In this document: one piece after another, positions 1 through 9,769 of the stretch | How the letters are laid out: every line of letters begins with the position of its first letter | Position numbering within the stretch: position 1 is the first letter of the stretch | DNA from: Anaerolineaceae bacterium | GTDB lineage: Bacteria; Chloroflexota; Anaerolineae; Anaerolineales; Anaerolineaceae | Direction: 5' to 3' | Length of the DNA: 51,930 nt | Assembly (NCBI GenBank): GCA_012797695.1 | Contig: JAAZOQ010000009.1 | Span: 1-51,930, forward strand | The notes under the pieces: model-generated | Seen by the model: the letters and a program-made list of their open reading frames with translations, nothing else | The model's database searches: none | What the model was told of the DNA's origin: nothing | Translations under genes and position numbers: made by a program

Positions 1-56
1 CATACGTTGAATTATAAGCGAAAGGGAGAAAGGCTGCCTGTGATATAATCGCCAAT

Positions 57-1118
57 ATGCAGCAGGAATCTGAGCAAACCATCGTTTTGGGGAACCGCTA
101 TCACCTGATCCACCAGGTCGGCAAAGGTGGGATGGCGTTGGTCTACCAGGCCTACGATCAGATGCTCGAACGCCCGGTAGCAGTTAAATTGCTGCGCGAT
201 GATTTTCTGGCCGATGAAGGTTTTCGTGAGCGTTTTCGCCAGGAAGCCAAGTCTGCGGCGAATCTCTCTCACCCGAACATCGTGACCATTTACGATTTCG
301 GTTTCGATGCCAACGGACTTTTCATTGTCATGGAGTTCGTACAGGGCACTGATCTCAAGACGCAGATTCGCAAAAAAGGACATTATTCAGTCAAAGAAGG
401 CCTGCCGCTGATCCTGCAGGCTTGCGCCGCCCTCGGGTACGCACACCGTGCCGGCATTGTTCACTGTGACGTCAAACCGCACAACATGCTGGTCACCCCC
501 GACAACCGTCTCAAAATCACCGATTTTGGCATTGCCCGTGCCCTGGCCACCATCGACCCACAAGAAAAGCAGGAAGTGGTCTGGGGTTCACCGCAATACC
601 TTTCCCCCGAACAGGCCCAGGGGATCGCCCCCTCCCCGGCTTCTGACGTTTATTCATTGGGCGTGGTCATGTACGAATTGTTCACCGGCCATCTTCCCTT
701 CGAAACAACCGATCCCGATGAACTGGCAACCTTACGTCTGACCACTGATCCAGTTTCGCCGCGCTCCCTCAACCCTGAAATTCCCGAACCGCTGGATCGT
801 CTCATCTTAAAGATACTCTCACGCGAACCGGCGCAGCGTTTCCGTACCGCCGATCAATTGGGCCGGGTACTGCTCTCGTTCGACCAGCAGGGCGAAAACT
901 TTTTGCTGACCCCGCCACCCGTAACTAACAACACCTCACTCCCCACGCAGCGGATGGAATCCGTTTTGCCAGTGCAGCGTCGGGCAGAACAGGTGCCACA
1001 AGATCAGCCCACTGACTGGAAAACGATTCTGCTGGAACTGGCCACGATTTTAGCCGTAGGAGGGTTGATCCCCTTCTGGCTGTTCGTGTGGTTTACCATT
1101 CGCTCTCTCATTCATTAG
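57..1118 (+). CDS. Serine/threonine protein kinase (PknB/PrkC-like), C-terminal TM helix, no PASTA repeats
   Basis: Motifs GKGGMALVYQAYD, VAVKLL, HCDVKPHNML, KITDFGIAR, GSPQYLSPEQ; hydrophobic C-terminal segment ending at the stop. Confidence 0.93.
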   Translation: MQQESEQTIVLGNRYHLIHQVGKGGMALVYQAYDQMLERPVAVKLLRDDFLADEGFRERFRQEAKSAANLSHPNIVTIYDFGFDANGLFIVMEFVQGTDLKTQIRKKGHYSVKEGLPLILQACAALGYAHRAGIVHCDVKPHNMLVTPDNRLKITDFGIARALATIDPQEKQEVVWGSPQYLSPEQAQGIAPSPASDVYSLGVVMYELFTGHLPFETTDPDELATLRLTTDPVSPRSLNPEIPEPLDRLILKILSREPAQRFRTADQLGRVLLSFDQQGENFLLTPPPVTNNTSLPTQRMESVLPVQRRAEQVPQDQPTDWKTILLELATILAVGGLIPFWLFVWFTIRSLIH

Positions 1119-1126
1119 GATACCTT

Positions 1127-1789
1127 ATGAATCAAAACCTTCTCTCTACCTCGATCCTTTCTGCTGATTTCGCCGCTCTGGAAGATCAGCTCCGGCAGGT
1201 CGAAAAAGCCGGAGGAGATTGGATCCACATCGACGTCATGGATGGGCATTTCGTCCCCAACATCACCATGGGCCCGTTCATCGTGGAAACTTGTCATCGG
1301 ATTACGCAATTGCCGCTGGACGTCCATTTGATGATCAAAAACAGTGAGCGCTATATCGAGCCGTTCATTCAGGCCGGCGCCAGCAATGTCACCATCCACA
1401 TCGAGGAAAATCCCAACGTCGCCCGCACCCTGCAAGAAATCCGCCGCCTCGGGGCACATCCGGGGGTTGCCCTTAACCCCGGAACCCCTGCCAGTGCCAT
1501 AGAAGCGATTCTCCCCTTTGTGGATATGATTCTGGTAATGACCGTGAACCCAGGGTTTTCCGGCCAGAAGTTCATTCCCGAATCCCTGAGCAAGATCAGC
1601 ACAGTCCGGCACATGATCGAACATAGCAGCTTGCCCATCCGTCTCGAAGTGGATGGCGGCATTGGCCGCGATCTGGCAATGCAGTGCATTGCTGCCGGCG
1701 CGGATACCTTTGTGGCTGCCACTGCCATCTTCAAACATCCAGGCGGAATCGCCGCCGGAATTTCCGAATTCAAACAGGCATTTAAATAA
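1127..1789 (+). CDS. rpe: Ribulose-phosphate 3-epimerase
   Basis: STSILSADFAALEDQL, DVMDGHFVPNITMGP, VMTVNPGFSGQKFI, EVDGGIG motifs; start set at MNQNLL rather than the upstream in-frame ATG. Confidence 0.96.
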   Translation: MNQNLLSTSILSADFAALEDQLRQVEKAGGDWIHIDVMDGHFVPNITMGPFIVETCHRITQLPLDVHLMIKNSERYIEPFIQAGASNVTIHIEENPNVARTLQEIRRLGAHPGVALNPGTPASAIEAILPFVDMILVMTVNPGFSGQKFIPESLSKISTVRHMIEHSSLPIRLEVDGGIGRDLAMQCIAAGADTFVAATAIFKHPGGIAAGISEFKQAFK

Positions 1790-1831
1790 ATTTTCGGCTG
1801 ATCACAAACGCCAGCCGAAGGTTTTTAAAAT

Positions 1832-1858
1832 AAAAATACGGCACAAAGCCGTATTTTT
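1832..1858. terminator. Bidirectional hairpin terminator between rpe and rpmB
   Basis: AAAAATACGGC-ACAAA-GCCGTATTTTT between convergent genes. Confidence 0.8.
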
Positions 1859-1874
1859 ACCAGGTCAAACGAAA

Positions 1875-2057
1875 TTAATGGCTCTTTACCATCGTACGAA
1901 TGCATTTCGCGCACAAGGTTTTCTGAACCTTTTTACCGTTCTCAATCACAGTGATCTTTTGCAGATTGGGTTTGAAGGCCCGTCTGGTTGCTCTCAAAGA
2001 AAAACTGCGGTTGTGACCAAAGGTGGTTGTTTTTCCACAGGAATCGCACTTCGCCAT
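1875..2057 (-). CDS. rpmB: 50S ribosomal protein L28
   Basis: MAKCDSCGKTTTFGHNRSFSLRATRRAFKPNLQK...CAKCIRTM is typical of L28. Confidence 0.95.
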   Translation of the reverse strand: MAKCDSCGKTTTFGHNRSFSLRATRRAFKPNLQKITVIENGKKVQKTLCAKCIRTMVKSH

Positions 2058-2194
2058 TTTTTAAGTTCCTTTCCTTACATTTATTACAAAATTGGGTAAA
2101 ATGAAGGTTGTATGCAACCCACTAGCAAGCTGCGATTGTATCACAAACCGTATCTTTTTTCAAGAAATGCTGTTATAAACAAAAGGATAAAAAC

Positions 2195-2551
2195 ATGAGC
2201 ACAGTGAACAATCCACTTGGAAGTATCTTCATCTCACATCGAGCCATTGCCGCCATCGCGTACCACACCACGATGGAGTCTTATGGAGTTGTTGGTTTAG
2301 CTGCCAAGAGCCTGGCTGAAGGTCTTTCACAGGTACTCGTCAAAGACCCCATTCTGGGGGTTGATGTTGAATTCGAAGACAATGTAGTTTCGATCGATCT
2401 GTACGTCATCGTGGAGTATGGTGTGCGCATCAAGTCGGTCGCTTCCAGCATTTCGGAGAACGTCAAGTATCGCATTGAGAAAGACACCGGGCTTACCGTT
2501 GATCATGTCGACGTCCATATTCGCGGTCTGCGTATCAGTAATTCTGATTGA
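2195..2551 (+). CDS. Asp23/Gls24 family envelope stress response protein
   Basis: ISHRAIAAIAYHTTMESYGVVGLA..., VDVEFEDNVVSIDLYVIVEYGVRI, VDVHIRGLRI; next to a FakA homolog. Confidence 0.88.
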   Translation: MSTVNNPLGSIFISHRAIAAIAYHTTMESYGVVGLAAKSLAEGLSQVLVKDPILGVDVEFEDNVVSIDLYVIVEYGVRIKSVASSISENVKYRIEKDTGLTVDHVDVHIRGLRISNSD

Positions 2552-2578
2552 TATCTTCTTTATCGTAATTGGAGCGAA

Positions 2579-4261
2579 ATGAATAGCAATTCTATCCTTA
2601 CCGAGCCAACGGTCAGCAGCTCACCTACAAAAGTTACTTCCATTGATGGCCAATCCTTTAAAAAGCTGGTCGAAGCAGCCCTTTTATGGTTAAAGTCCAA
2701 TCAGCAAATCGTTAATTCTCTGAACGTTTTTCCGGTTCCTGATGGCGATACGGGCACCAATATGCTGCTCACTATGCAGGCTGCCTACAATGAAGTATTG
2801 AAGTCCGAAGAAACCAACATCGGCAAAATGGCAAAAGACGTTGCCCAGGGCGCCCTGATGGGGGCCCGCGGCAATTCTGGCGTCATCCTTTCACAGATCT
2901 GGCGTGGTTTTGCGCGTGCGCTCGATTCTTACCCCGAGATGGATGCCAATTTGATGGCCGCTGCCTTCAATGAAAGCCGTAACACGGCTTACAAAGGGGT
3001 AGTTCGTCCAGTCGAAGGCACCATTCTGACCGTGATCAAGGACGTTGCAACCGCCGTCAGTGAAGCGATCAAAGACACCGATGACCTGACCGTGATCCTT
3101 GATATCGCAGTAAAAGCTGCTGATGTTTCGGTAAAAAGCACTCCTGATCTCTTACCCATTCTGAAAACGGCCGGCGTGGTCGATTCTGGCGGTAAAGGCT
3201 TGTACTATTTATTGGATGGCATGCTGCGCTTCGTCAATCACCAGCCGCTCGAGGGCACAGCCACAGCAGTCCAGCAGATCTCCACGATGAACCTCGAAGA
3301 CACCCTGGAAGAAGTCGAAGATGGGCAAGACGTCGAGGTCGTGGTAGATTTCAAGCCCACTGCGCCCCTGAATCTGGAAGTTTTTTATCAGGAACTTGAA
3401 AAGATGGGGACTTCAATCCAGGTGGGCGAAGGCGACGGTATGTACCGCATGCACATCCACGTCGAAGACGGCCGCCAGGAAGAACCAGTACAGTACATTT
3501 CTACCCTGGGTACCTGGACCAAGATCGCCATGGAAAATCTGCGCGCCCAAATGGCCGAGAAAAAAGCCACCGCGCCCGCTTATGAATTGCATCCCATCGA
3601 GCCCGGTCAGATTGCCGTGGTGGCAGTTTCTCCCGGTGACGGCATTTCGAAGATCTTTGCCAGCTTGGGCGTTGCCGCCATTGTCAGCGGCGGGCAAACC
3701 ATGAATCCCAGCACGGAAGAGATTCTGCACGCTTTCGAAGATCTGCCTACCGAGAACGTCATCATTCTGCCCAATAACAAGAACATCATTCTGGCCGCGG
3801 ATACCGCCAAAACTCTCAGCACCAAGAACGTTCAGGTACTGCAAAGCAAGAATATTGCGCAGGGGCTCTCTGCCCTGCTGCGGCTTTCACCAGATGGCGA
3901 CATTGATGACGTCTTCGCTGAAATGCAGGAAGCCATCACCGAAGTCGACTGCGGTGAGATCACCATCGCCACCCGTACCGTCGAGATCGACGGGGTCAGC
4001 GTGGAAGAGGGTAAATACATTGGTTTGAAAAACGAAAAACTGGCGGTTGCCGCTGATGAACTCGAAAAAACTGCCATCGAATTATTGCATAAGATGGAAA
4101 TCGAAAATCGCGAACACATCACGATCTTCTATGGCAATAATATTACCGAGCCAGAAGTCGAAACCATCGCCGGGAAAATCGAAGAAGCCTTCACGAACAT
4201 TGAAGTCGAAATTCATGAGGGTGGTCAACCGCATTACTTTATGATCTTGAGCATTGAATAA
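2579..4261 (+). CDS. fakA: DAK2 domain fatty acid kinase (FakA/YloV-like)
   Basis: NVFPVPDGDTGTNMLLTM, GARGNSGVILSQIWRGFA, TAGVVDSGGKGLYYLLDGM. Confidence 0.9.
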   Translation: MNSNSILTEPTVSSSPTKVTSIDGQSFKKLVEAALLWLKSNQQIVNSLNVFPVPDGDTGTNMLLTMQAAYNEVLKSEETNIGKMAKDVAQGALMGARGNSGVILSQIWRGFARALDSYPEMDANLMAAAFNESRNTAYKGVVRPVEGTILTVIKDVATAVSEAIKDTDDLTVILDIAVKAADVSVKSTPDLLPILKTAGVVDSGGKGLYYLLDGMLRFVNHQPLEGTATAVQQISTMNLEDTLEEVEDGQDVEVVVDFKPTAPLNLEVFYQELEKMGTSIQVGEGDGMYRMHIHVEDGRQEEPVQYISTLGTWTKIAMENLRAQMAEKKATAPAYELHPIEPGQIAVVAVSPGDGISKIFASLGVAAIVSGGQTMNPSTEEILHAFEDLPTENVIILPNNKNIILAADTAKTLSTKNVQVLQSKNIAQGLSALLRLSPDGDIDDVFAEMQEAITEVDCGEITIATRTVEIDGVSVEEGKYIGLKNEKLAVAADELEKTAIELLHKMEIENREHITIFYGNNITEPEVETIAGKIEEAFTNIEVEIHEGGQPHYFMILSIE

Positions 4262-4263
4262 CC

Positions 4264-5112
4264 ATGGCCTCCACTTGTATCATTACCGATAGCTCTGTTC
4301 AATTTACCTATCCGGGCTTTCCTGGTAATAAGTGTCTCAAAATCTTCCAGCATCAGTTCAGTTATTCACCCACCCACGAGATAGCTTCGACAATTCTCAA
4401 AGTGGGTGAATTGCCTGCTTATACCTCCAGCAGTTTTTGCCCCCATATTCTCCCTGCCCCCCGTGAACAACTGGCAGAAACCATCACAGCCTCTCTGCCC
4501 TATTACGATGATATCTTTATCTTGCTCTTATCCAAAGAAATCAATCCGCTTTATGATGCGGTAGAGCAATTAACGATTTCACTGCATGGCCACGCCAATT
4601 TACACCTGATCGACTCACAAAACGTCTCTCTGGGGTTGGGAATGCTGGCACAATTCACCGCGGAATTGTTGACTCAGGGAATCCCCGCTGACGAAGTCGA
4701 AAAAACGATCCGGCTGCAGATTCCGCACATTTACTCCCTTTTCTGCACTCCCAATCTGACCTATCTGCAATCAGCCGGCATGATCGACAGCGGACAGGCA
4801 ACCGTGGGTGAAATGCTCAATCTCTATCCACTGTTCGTCATGGAAGAAGGCAAGCTCAACCCCATGCAAAAAGTCAAAAATCCGCGGGCGGCAATTGACT
4901 ATTTTCTCGAATTTTTGGATGAGTTCGACGATCTGCGCCATGTAGCATTTTTGCAGCCAGCTCCGCCGGTCATCAATGAATCGAAACAACTTCATCAGCA
5001 TATTGAAGAGTTTTTCCCGGAAACGAAATACACCGAACACCTCCTCAGCCCATTCCTTTCCACTTTTCTCGGTCCGCGGGGATTTGGCATGACCGTGATG
5101 GAAAATCTGTAA
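4264..5112 (+). CDS. Divergent DegV/FakB family fatty-acid-binding protein
   Basis: DegV architecture: TDSS N-terminus, DSQNVSLGLGMLAQ, NLTYLQSAGMID, LGPRGFG; immediately downstream of the FakA homolog. Confidence 0.78.
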   Translation: MASTCIITDSSVQFTYPGFPGNKCLKIFQHQFSYSPTHEIASTILKVGELPAYTSSSFCPHILPAPREQLAETITASLPYYDDIFILLLSKEINPLYDAVEQLTISLHGHANLHLIDSQNVSLGLGMLAQFTAELLTQGIPADEVEKTIRLQIPHIYSLFCTPNLTYLQSAGMIDSGQATVGEMLNLYPLFVMEEGKLNPMQKVKNPRAAIDYFLEFLDEFDDLRHVAFLQPAPPVINESKQLHQHIEEFFPETKYTEHLLSPFLSTFLGPRGFGMTVMENL

Positions 5113-5189
5113 TCTCCGTACAATACAACCCTCAAAATCACTTCCAGATTAAGAAATGATTGGACCTTCCTTTGGGGTAAAATGAGAAT

Positions 5190-7718
5190 ATGCTTTCTTC
5201 TATCGATAAATTACTGAAAATTCTGACGCTCGAGGCACAGCAATTCAAATTTACCGACCGCGCCATCATTGGTGGGATCGAAAAATTCTTGCCTGCCTGG
5301 CTGCATGAAGCAGCCGCTGATAATGTCCCGGCAGAAGTGCTGCAGAACATCGAAACAGCACTTGCGGCTTACAGTGAAGTTTCTATCCCGGAGCGATACG
5401 AGAAAACGATCAAGCTGATCGAGGTCATCAAAGCTGCCTACCCCAATGAACCTAAAGTGACCAAAGCTGAAGCTGCGTTTCTCGCCTGTAAACCACAGGC
5501 AGAAGAAGCCGGGGAAAGGCTTGAACCATCCGCATCGGCAGCAATCGTACCTGATGCCCCTGCCCCCGTTGTTTCGACCCCGCCTGCTGCGGCAGTCTCT
5601 GGAACCGTAAACAAGCCGCCTTCACTGGGATTAGGCCTCAAAGCCCCGCTGACCACCATCCGCGGAATTGGCCCAGAGACCGCCAAAAAATATTCGTCCC
5701 TTGGCGTTCATACACTGGGCGATCTGCTCTATTATTTTCCACGCCGCTACGACGATTATTCACAGCTCAAGCCCATCAACCGTCTGGAATATGGGGATGA
5801 GTTGACCATTATTGCCACCGTGCAGAGCACGCTGGTCACCCACCAGAAATACAAGAATCAATCCCGCATCGAAGTGGTCGTCAGCGATGGCACCGGCTTT
5901 CTGCGCCTGATCTTCTTCCGTTATGGGGCAGATGTCGCGCGTTATATGGAAAATCAATTCAAGCGTGGTGCCCAACTGGTAATCTCCGGCAAGATCGATA
6001 TGTATCTGGGCCGTCTGCAAATGAAGAACCCTGAGTATGAGCCGCTGGAAAAAACTCATTTGAACACCAACGGCATCATCCCCGTCTATCCTCTTACCGC
6101 AGGCATGACTCAAAACACGGTCCGCAAAGATATTCATGAGCTGATCAACTTCTACGGCAATAAGATTGGGGATTTCTTACCCAACGAGATCAAACGCTCT
6201 GCCAACCTGATTGATCTCTCCGTGGCGCTGCATCAGGTCCACTACCCGGCTAATCAAGGCCTGCTCAATTCTGCCCGTGAACGCCTTTCTTTCGATGAAA
6301 TCTTCTTGATGCAACTGGGAGTCATGCAGCAAAAACAGAGCTGGCAATCTGGCACTGCACAACGCTTTGCCATGGAAATGCCACTTTTTGAAACGTTGCT
6401 GAACAGCCTCCCCTTCAAGCTGACTTATGCCCAAAACCGCGTCCTCGAAGAGATCAAGGGCGATCTGCAATCTGGCCGGCCAATGAATCGACTGATTCAG
6501 GGCGACGTGGGTTCAGGAAAAACCATTGTCGCTGCACTGGCAGCCTGCGTTGTAGCTGCCGGCGATGCGCAGAGTGCCATTATGGCCCCTACTTCGATCC
6601 TGGCCGAACAGCACTTCAAAACCTTGCAGAAGATCACCGCTGCCATGCCAGAAGAATCTCCTTTGCATCCAAACGAAATCCGCCTGCTTACCGGGGATAC
6701 CCCAACCAAGGAACGCGAAGAATTATTCGCCGCGCTGCAGGACGGCAGTGTGAAATTACTCGTCGGTACCCACGCGCTCATCGAAGCCCCGGTCCAGTTC
6801 AAGAATCTGCAATTTGTGGTCATTGATGAACAGCACCGCTTTGGCGTGGCCCAACGCGCAGCGCTGCGCAGCAAAGGGCAAACCCCTCACCTGCTGGTCA
6901 TGACCGCCACGCCCATTCCGCGTTCACTGTCACTGACCCTGTTTGGCGACCTCGATGTCTCAGTAATCGATGAAATGCCCGAGGGAAGGATCCCCGTCGA
7001 GACCCACATCCTGCATCCGCTGGAGCGTGAACGGGCCTATCAGATGATCCTTTCTCAGGTACAGCAGGGTTACCAGGCCTTCATCATTTATCCGCTCATT
7101 GAAAAGGGAGAAGATGATGAAGCGAAAGCCGCCGTGGAAGAGCACGATTATCTGCAAAAAGAGATTTTCCCCGATCTCAGCATCGGATTGCTGCATGGCC
7201 GCATGAAACCGGATGAAAAAGAAAAGGTCATGAAGGATTTTCACGACCAGAAATATCAAATCCTCGTTTCGACCACAGTCGTGGAAGTCGGCGTGGATGT
7301 GCCCAATGCGACTCTCATGCTGATTGAGGGTGCCAACCGCTTTGGTCTGGCGCAATTACATCAATTGCGCGGACGCGTTGGCCGCGGACAGGTGAAATCA
7401 TACTGTCTGCTCATCCCAGATAACGAAGACGCCGTGCAAAATGAACGTCTGGAAGTAATGGAATCGACCAACAATGGTTTTATCCTGGCCGAAAAAGATC
7501 TGCAGCAACGCGGGCCAGGTGATTTCATCGGTACCCGCCAATCAGGCTTCTCAGAATTGAAGATGGCCAGTTTTACCGACGTGAAAACCATCGAAAAGGC
7601 GCATAATCTGGCCCTGAATCTCTTTGCCAAGGATCCCACCCTTTCTGAGCCAGAAAATCAACCCCTGCATGAGCGTTTAAGTGAATTTTGGCAAGCCATT
7701 CCTACCGACATCAGTTGA
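5190..7718 (+). CDS. recG: ATP-dependent DNA helicase RecG
   Basis: Wedge domain (TTIRGIGPETAKKYSSLGVHTLGDLLYYFPRRYDD), GDVGSGKT, DEQHRFGVAQR, LHQLRGRVGRG; about 150 aa N-terminal extension. Confidence 0.96.
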   Translation: MLSSIDKLLKILTLEAQQFKFTDRAIIGGIEKFLPAWLHEAAADNVPAEVLQNIETALAAYSEVSIPERYEKTIKLIEVIKAAYPNEPKVTKAEAAFLACKPQAEEAGERLEPSASAAIVPDAPAPVVSTPPAAAVSGTVNKPPSLGLGLKAPLTTIRGIGPETAKKYSSLGVHTLGDLLYYFPRRYDDYSQLKPINRLEYGDELTIIATVQSTLVTHQKYKNQSRIEVVVSDGTGFLRLIFFRYGADVARYMENQFKRGAQLVISGKIDMYLGRLQMKNPEYEPLEKTHLNTNGIIPVYPLTAGMTQNTVRKDIHELINFYGNKIGDFLPNEIKRSANLIDLSVALHQVHYPANQGLLNSARERLSFDEIFLMQLGVMQQKQSWQSGTAQRFAMEMPLFETLLNSLPFKLTYAQNRVLEEIKGDLQSGRPMNRLIQGDVGSGKTIVAALAACVVAAGDAQSAIMAPTSILAEQHFKTLQKITAAMPEESPLHPNEIRLLTGDTPTKEREELFAALQDGSVKLLVGTHALIEAPVQFKNLQFVVIDEQHRFGVAQRAALRSKGQTPHLLVMTATPIPRSLSLTLFGDLDVSVIDEMPEGRIPVETHILHPLERERAYQMILSQVQQGYQAFIIYPLIEKGEDDEAKAAVEEHDYLQKEIFPDLSIGLLHGRMKPDEKEKVMKDFHDQKYQILVSTTVVEVGVDVPNATLMLIEGANRFGLAQLHQLRGRVGRGQVKSYCLLIPDNEDAVQNERLEVMESTNNGFILAEKDLQQRGPGDFIGTRQSGFSELKMASFTDVKTIEKAHNLALNLFAKDPTLSEPENQPLHERLSEFWQAIPTDIS

Positions 7719-7727
7719 GGATTATTC

Positions 7728-8252
7728 ATGATTAGAGCTGTCTTCCCAGGTTCGTTTGACCCCATTCACAATGGTCACATCGACATTGCCCTTCGCGCTT
7801 CCCGGCTTGTGGATGAATTGATTGTGGCTGTGTACGATAAACCGCTCAAAAATTTCCTTTTTACCCCAGAAGAACGCATTTCCCTGGTGGAAGGGGTCTT
7901 TCGCAACGTACCTAAAGTAAAGGTCATGGGATATTCCGGGCTGACCGTCAAATTCTGCCAGAAAATGCAGGCTCAGGTGATCGTACGCGGCTTGCGCGTC
8001 TTCTCTGACTTCGAATACGAATTCCGCATGGGCCTGGCCAATCACCGTCTGGCCCCAGATGTCGAAGTACTGGCCCTGATCACCAGTGAGGAGCATACCT
8101 TCCTCTCCTCGACCACAGTGCGTGAAATCGCCTCGCTGGGAGGGGATGTCTCTTCGATGGTACCGAAATCGGTGGAAATCGCTTTGCAGCAGAAATTTCT
8201 TGAACTTGGGGAAGACCACCCGGTTATCCCCACCCAGACCATTCGCGACTGA
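7728..8252 (+). CDS. coaD: Pantetheine-phosphate adenylyltransferase
   Basis: AVFPGSFDPIHNGHIDIALRA, SSTTVREIASLGGDVSSMVP. Confidence 0.96.
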   Translation: MIRAVFPGSFDPIHNGHIDIALRASRLVDELIVAVYDKPLKNFLFTPEERISLVEGVFRNVPKVKVMGYSGLTVKFCQKMQAQVIVRGLRVFSDFEYEFRMGLANHRLAPDVEVLALITSEEHTFLSSTTVREIASLGGDVSSMVPKSVEIALQQKFLELGEDHPVIPTQTIRD

Positions 8253-8319
8253 AAACGGCGCGAAATTTGCAACGTTTTGATGCAAATAAATGTATAATTT
8301 ATTTGCAGGAGACAAATGT

Positions 8320-8784
8320 ATGGACATTTTGCATCTGATTGACCGATTAGAGGAGCTCTTCAACGAAAGCCGCCCTATCTGGTTCACCCACAGCGTGGTG
8401 ATGGATGAGGACCGCTTGCTGGATCTCATCGACCAGATGCGTGTGGCCATCCCTGAAGAGATTAAAAAAGCGCAGACCGTCGTTACGCAAAAAGACCGCA
8501 TGCAGGCTCAGGCTACTGAAGAAGCGAACCGCACGTTAGCGCTGGCCCGTGAAAAAGCGGATAAAATGGTCGAGAAAGATCCCATCACTCAGGCAGCTCA
8601 GGCCCGCGCTGACCAGATCATTGCCCAGGCCCGTCAGGAATGTGATCAAATGAAACGGGATGCAGATGATTACGTGCTGCAAAGTCTCAAAGACATGCAG
8701 GCTGAACTGGACCGGCTGCTCAATCAGGTAAAAAACGGCATCACCACCCTCGAAACCGAGAACCGGAACCGCGATCAGCAATAA
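8320..8784 (+). CDS. Conserved coiled-coil protein encoded next to coaD (ATP synthase b/H-like)
   Basis: MDILHLIDRLEELFNESR... followed by long Ala/Glu/Gln/Lys-rich helix; SD GGAG upstream of ATG 8320; resembles the uncharacterised family found beside coaD in Clostridia (from memory). Confidence 0.75.
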   Translation: MDILHLIDRLEELFNESRPIWFTHSVVMDEDRLLDLIDQMRVAIPEEIKKAQTVVTQKDRMQAQATEEANRTLALAREKADKMVEKDPITQAAQARADQIIAQARQECDQMKRDADDYVLQSLKDMQAELDRLLNQVKNGITTLETENRNRDQQ

Positions 8785-8801
8785 AATCACTTTCGACTTG
8801 A

Positions 8802-8836
8802 AAAGGCAGTGGTTAATAACCACTGCCTTTTTTGTT
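8802..8836 (+). terminator. Rho-independent terminator
   Basis: AAAGGCAGTGG-TTAATAA-CCACTGCCTTTTTTG. Confidence 0.9.
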
Positions 8837-8924
8837 TAACCTTATACAAAATTCCCCTATTTGGTGCATTTTGTATAATATAGATATAGTTGAGAAAATT
8901 TATTAGGTTTATTAGGGAGGAAGA

Positions 8925-9764
8925 ATGATCAAAATTGTTACAGATAGTACCTGCGACCTTCCCCAGGAAGTGATCGAAAGGTTGGGTATCACAGTGGTTC
9001 CTTGCTATGTCAACTTTCCTGATGCCAGCTACCTGGATGGGGTAGATCTGACCCGCACTGAGTTTTATGAGAAATTACCCGGTTGTAATCCACCCCCGAC
9101 TACCTCTGCCCCTGCCATTGGTTCCTTTGCCCGGGTATACCAGCAACTGATCACAGAAGGAGCCAACGGGGTTCTCTCGATTCACATTTCCCCAGTTTTG
9201 AGCGGCATTCTCAACGTCGCCCAACTGGCTGCTGAGGCCATGGAAACCTCATTGATCCAGGTTTTTGACCCCGGGCAGTTAAGCCTCGGCACAGGCATGG
9301 TCGTCGAGGCCGCGGCTGAAGCTGCCCAAAATGGGCAGTCGCTGGAAGAAATTCTGAAGTCCATCACGGATGTGGCTCAGCGCACTTATACCTTTGCCGC
9401 TGCCAACACCCTGACCTATCTGCAGCGCAGCGGCCGTGTTTCTTTCATCAAAGCCAAACTGGGCAGTTTGCTGCAGATCAAGCCCATTCTTGAAATGAAC
9501 CAGGGCCAGGTTACCACCAGTGCAGCCCGCACCTTTTCAGGTTCCGTACAGCACCTGCTCAAAATTCTGGCATCTCTTGGCCCACTTGAAAAGCTGGCCA
9601 TTGTCCACACCCATGCCGAAGACAAAGTTGCAGAACTTTACCAGAGCAGCCAGCAATATTTTCCCGACCCGGAACATTTCTACACCGTCGACGTTACCCC
9701 CGTGCTGGGTGCACATCTTGGCCCAGGGGTGGTGGGTTTCGTCGCCGTGACTGCCAAAGGATAA
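8925..9764 (+). CDS. DegV family protein (canonical FakB-like)
   Basis: IVTDSTCDLPQEV, TTSAPAIGSF, NTLTYLQRSGRVS, GAHLGPGVVG. Confidence 0.93.
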   Translation: MIKIVTDSTCDLPQEVIERLGITVVPCYVNFPDASYLDGVDLTRTEFYEKLPGCNPPPTTSAPAIGSFARVYQQLITEGANGVLSIHISPVLSGILNVAQLAAEAMETSLIQVFDPGQLSLGTGMVVEAAAEAAQNGQSLEEILKSITDVAQRTYTFAAANTLTYLQRSGRVSFIKAKLGSLLQIKPILEMNQGQVTTSAARTFSGSVQHLLKILASLGPLEKLAIVHTHAEDKVAELYQSSQQYFPDPEHFYTVDVTPVLGAHLGPGVVGFVAVTAKG

Positions 9765-9769
9765 ATTGA

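Noticed and set aside
1115-1738. Long antisense ORF opposite rpe (207 aa)
   Set aside because: Fully overlaps a confidently identified gene, no family motifs, typical GC-biased shadow ORF.
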